DNA from: Methanobacteriota archaeon | GTDB lineage: Archaea > Thermoplasmatota > Poseidoniia > Poseidoniales > Poseidoniaceae | Length of the DNA stretch: 7,468 bases | Direction: 5' to 3' | Assembly (NCBI GenBank): GCA_002731395.1 | Contig: PCBQ01000074.1 | Location: 1 to 7,468, forward strand | Part shown: positions 6,248 through 7,468 of the stretch, in pieces | Position numbering within the stretch: the first letter of the stretch is position 1 | How the letters are laid out: every line of letters starts with the position of its first letter | Position numbers and translations under genes: made by a program | The notes under the pieces: model-generated | Told to the model about the DNA's origin: nothing | What the model saw: only the letters and a program-made list of their open reading frames with translations | Database searches by the model: none

Positions 6248-7468
6248 TCAGAGGTCGGACAACTCGTCCAGAAGTTCGAGATCGTCGTCATCGACGGCCG
6301 TCACCGCGGGCGGCAAATCCAGCTCCGGGGCCGCTTCGGTGACGACCTCATCTGCCTCGGGCAGAGCGACGTCCTTGATTGGCATCGCCGCGGCCATGGA
6401 ACGGGTTGCGCCACGCCGGTAGGTGGCGTAGAGGACGATGGCGACCAGCACCCCGATGAGGCCGATGGTGCTGGGCTCTGGGTCGAGCAATTCGTTCGTC
6501 AGACAAGCGACCTCAGTGCACGTCGTCGCGAATTCGAATTTGGTCTGCTGCTTGAAGTCCGCGCCGTAGGGCACTTCGTCGTCATACGGCTCAACGATGA
6601 TCGTCAATTCCGCGCGATCGTTGTTCTTGACGGTCGTCGGCGCGGTCAGGTCCACCGTGAACTTCTCGTTGCTGTACGCATCAACGGTCACCAGGAGGGT
6701 GCTGCCGGCTTGCTGGAAGGAATTCACGCTGACCGCGCCGTTCTCCCAACCTCGCGGTTCATCCAGTGAGACGAGAATGGTCAGCGGGATGTTGTTCTGG
6801 TTGTCCACGCGGAAGCCGAGTTCCTTGCTCTGGCCGGGCCCGAAAGGCGTCATTTGGCTTTCAAGCGTGATGAGCAACCGACCAGCCACGACGTCTTCCT
6901 TGACGACAACGGTCACGGGCATGTCGAAGTACCGGGCCTCGTCGTCGTCCACACCGTCCTCGATGATGCCCACGTAGATGGTGTGGTTTCCGGCTTCGAC
7001 CTGGTCACGGAGGATCACCTCAAGGCGCAGGTCAGCGTATTCTTCGCCGCTCAGGCGGACCACAGGTGCATTCTCGCCGGCATCGTCGGTGATCTCGTAG
7101 TCCCAACTCGCGTATTGGCCGTCGTTGCGCGGCAGCAGGTTGGGCGGAACAATGCGCCACGTGGTTTCCACGTCTTCGTCCCCGGCATCGGTGATGCGGA
7201 AGCGGAACCACGCATCTGAACCCGGGGCGATGGGGCCCACAGAGCCAAGCGACTTGGCATCGCTGTCGGAGATGACCTCGGCGAGCACACCAAAGGTGCG
7301 GTGGACGGTGAAGGCCACCTCAGTGCGCAGGTCAGCGTCGTTTCCGCTGACGACCAGGACACGGACGAGGCCGATGTCTTGTGCTTCGCGCTGGTCCGGT
7401 GGGAAGACCGTCATCCGCAGCGTCAACTGCTGGAAGGAACCGATGGAGGGCGTCAGGCTGTTGATGCC
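6248..7468 (-). CDS. Single-pass membrane protein with NEW3/COG1470-like Ig ectodomains (5' partial)
   Basis: The frame is open from the right edge to the TGA at 6248-6250, giving 406 residues of the C-terminus; the true start lies outside, and internal TTG/ATG codons near the edge are not taken as starts. Two tandem beta-sandwich domains are visible. One spans about residues 45-185 and includes APGSDAWFRFRITDAG and EAGNHTIYVGIIEDG. The second spans about 190-315, with KELGFRVDNQNNIPLTILVS and NEKFTVDLTAPTTVKNNDRA. The order of G-x-L-x-F-x-V-x-N, then x-V-x-L-x-A-P, matches NEW3/COG1470 archaeal surface domains. Residues 334-350 form one membrane helix followed by Tyr-Arg-Arg, then a 56-residue acidic tail. 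The ectodomain has only one NxS/T sequon. Its partner is unknown; anchoring or scaffolding of envelope proteins is inferred. Confidence 0.88.
   Translation of the reverse strand, partial: GINSLTPSIGSFQQLTLRMTVFPPDQREAQDIGLVRVLVVSGNDADLRTEVAFTVHRTFGVLAEVISDSDAKSLGSVGPIAPGSDAWFRFRITDAGDEDVETTWRIVPPNLLPRNDGQYASWDYEITDDAGENAPVVRLSGEEYADLRLEVILRDQVEAGNHTIYVGIIEDGVDDDEARYFDMPVTVVVKEDVVAGRLLITLESQMTPFGPGQSKELGFRVDNQNNIPLTILVSLDEPRGWENGAVSVNSFQQAGSTLLVTVDAYSNEKFTVDLTAPTTVKNNDRAELTIIVEPYDDEVPYGADFKQQTKFEFATTCTEVACLTNELLDPEPSTIGLIGVLVAIVLYATYRRGATRSMAAAMPIKDVALPEADEVVTEAAPELDLPPAVTAVDDDDLELLDELSDL
6251..6418 (-). other. Acidic cytoplasmic tail
   Basis: The last 56 residues start with RRGATRSMAAAMPIKDV, pass through a Pro/Glu/Ala-rich section and end in the acidic cluster AVDDDDLELLDELSDL. 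The alternating Leu and Asp/Glu at the very end resembles a short amphipathic acidic peptide of the sort that docks on a partner protein. No sorting motif such as LPxTG or PGF-CTERM is present, which agrees with permanent anchoring by the membrane helix. A binding role is inference. Confidence 0.6.
6419..6469 (-). other. C-terminal transmembrane helix
   Basis: TIGLIGVLVAIVLYATY is an uncharged 17-residue hydrophobic run preceded by LLDPEPS and followed by Arg-Arg, the usual positive stop on the cytoplasmic side. This gives an N-out, C-in topology with the Ig domains outside. Two cysteines in TCTEVAC lie about 15 residues before the helix and could form a small membrane-proximal disulfide. Confidence 0.88.

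Noticed and set aside
6206..6769. A plus-strand open frame of 187 codons opposite the membrane protein.
   Set aside because: It lies opposite the helix, tail and second Ig domain of a convincing gene. Its translation is Arg/Val/Gly-rich without a recognisable motif.
6248..7426. Taking the TTG at 7426 or the ATG at 7414 as the start of the membrane protein.
   Set aside because: The frame stays open to the right edge with beta-strand-like sequence (GINSLTPSIGSFQQL), and no signal peptide follows either codon, so the gene is 5' truncated by the window.

Overview
The window is almost entirely coding on the minus strand and holds two incomplete genes for large secreted or surface proteins. They are separated by a 77-base gap. 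No RNA genes, mobile elements, CRISPR arrays or plus-strand genes could be supported. Both proteins look extracellular and modular. The best guess for the host is a GC-rich marine archaeon of the Marine Group II / Poseidoniales type. That guess rests on the signal peptide followed by aspartate-rich calcium-type repeats and Ig-like arrays, very dense N-glycosylation sequons, a membrane-anchored neighbour with an acidic cytoplasmic tail, and no Shine-Dalgarno motif. It is an inference from protein style, and a bacterial host such as a planctomycete is not excluded.

Layout, right to left (direction of transcription). Positions 7468-6248 hold the C-terminal 406 residues of a protein with two NEW3/COG1470-like beta-sandwich domains, one membrane helix and a 56-residue acidic tail. 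Its start lies beyond the right edge. Positions 6247-6171 are the short intergenic gap, with a small hairpin but no convincing promoter or ribosome binding site. Positions 6170-1 hold the first 2056 residues of a giant protein that runs off the left edge without a stop. I translated this frame completely and found no internal stop or frameshift.

The giant protein reads in order: signal peptide (residues 1-50); about 20 thrombospondin-3-like aspartate loops (52-716), interrupted by a non-repeat insert (458-552); a TgpA-like ectodomain with a transglutaminase core (about 740-1040); a carboxypeptidase-regulatory/CNA-B-like domain (about 1060-1145); and about eight Ig-like beta-sandwich units to the left edge. 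The transglutaminase core keeps the cysteine, but the position of the catalytic histidine is a threonine and the aspartate position is a glutamate. It may therefore be a non-catalytic or altered member.

Together the genes suggest a cell-envelope locus: one very long, probably calcium-rigidified and glycosylated surface or adhesion protein beside a single-pass membrane protein with Ig-like ectodomains. A functional link between them is inferred only from adjacency and shared extracellular character.
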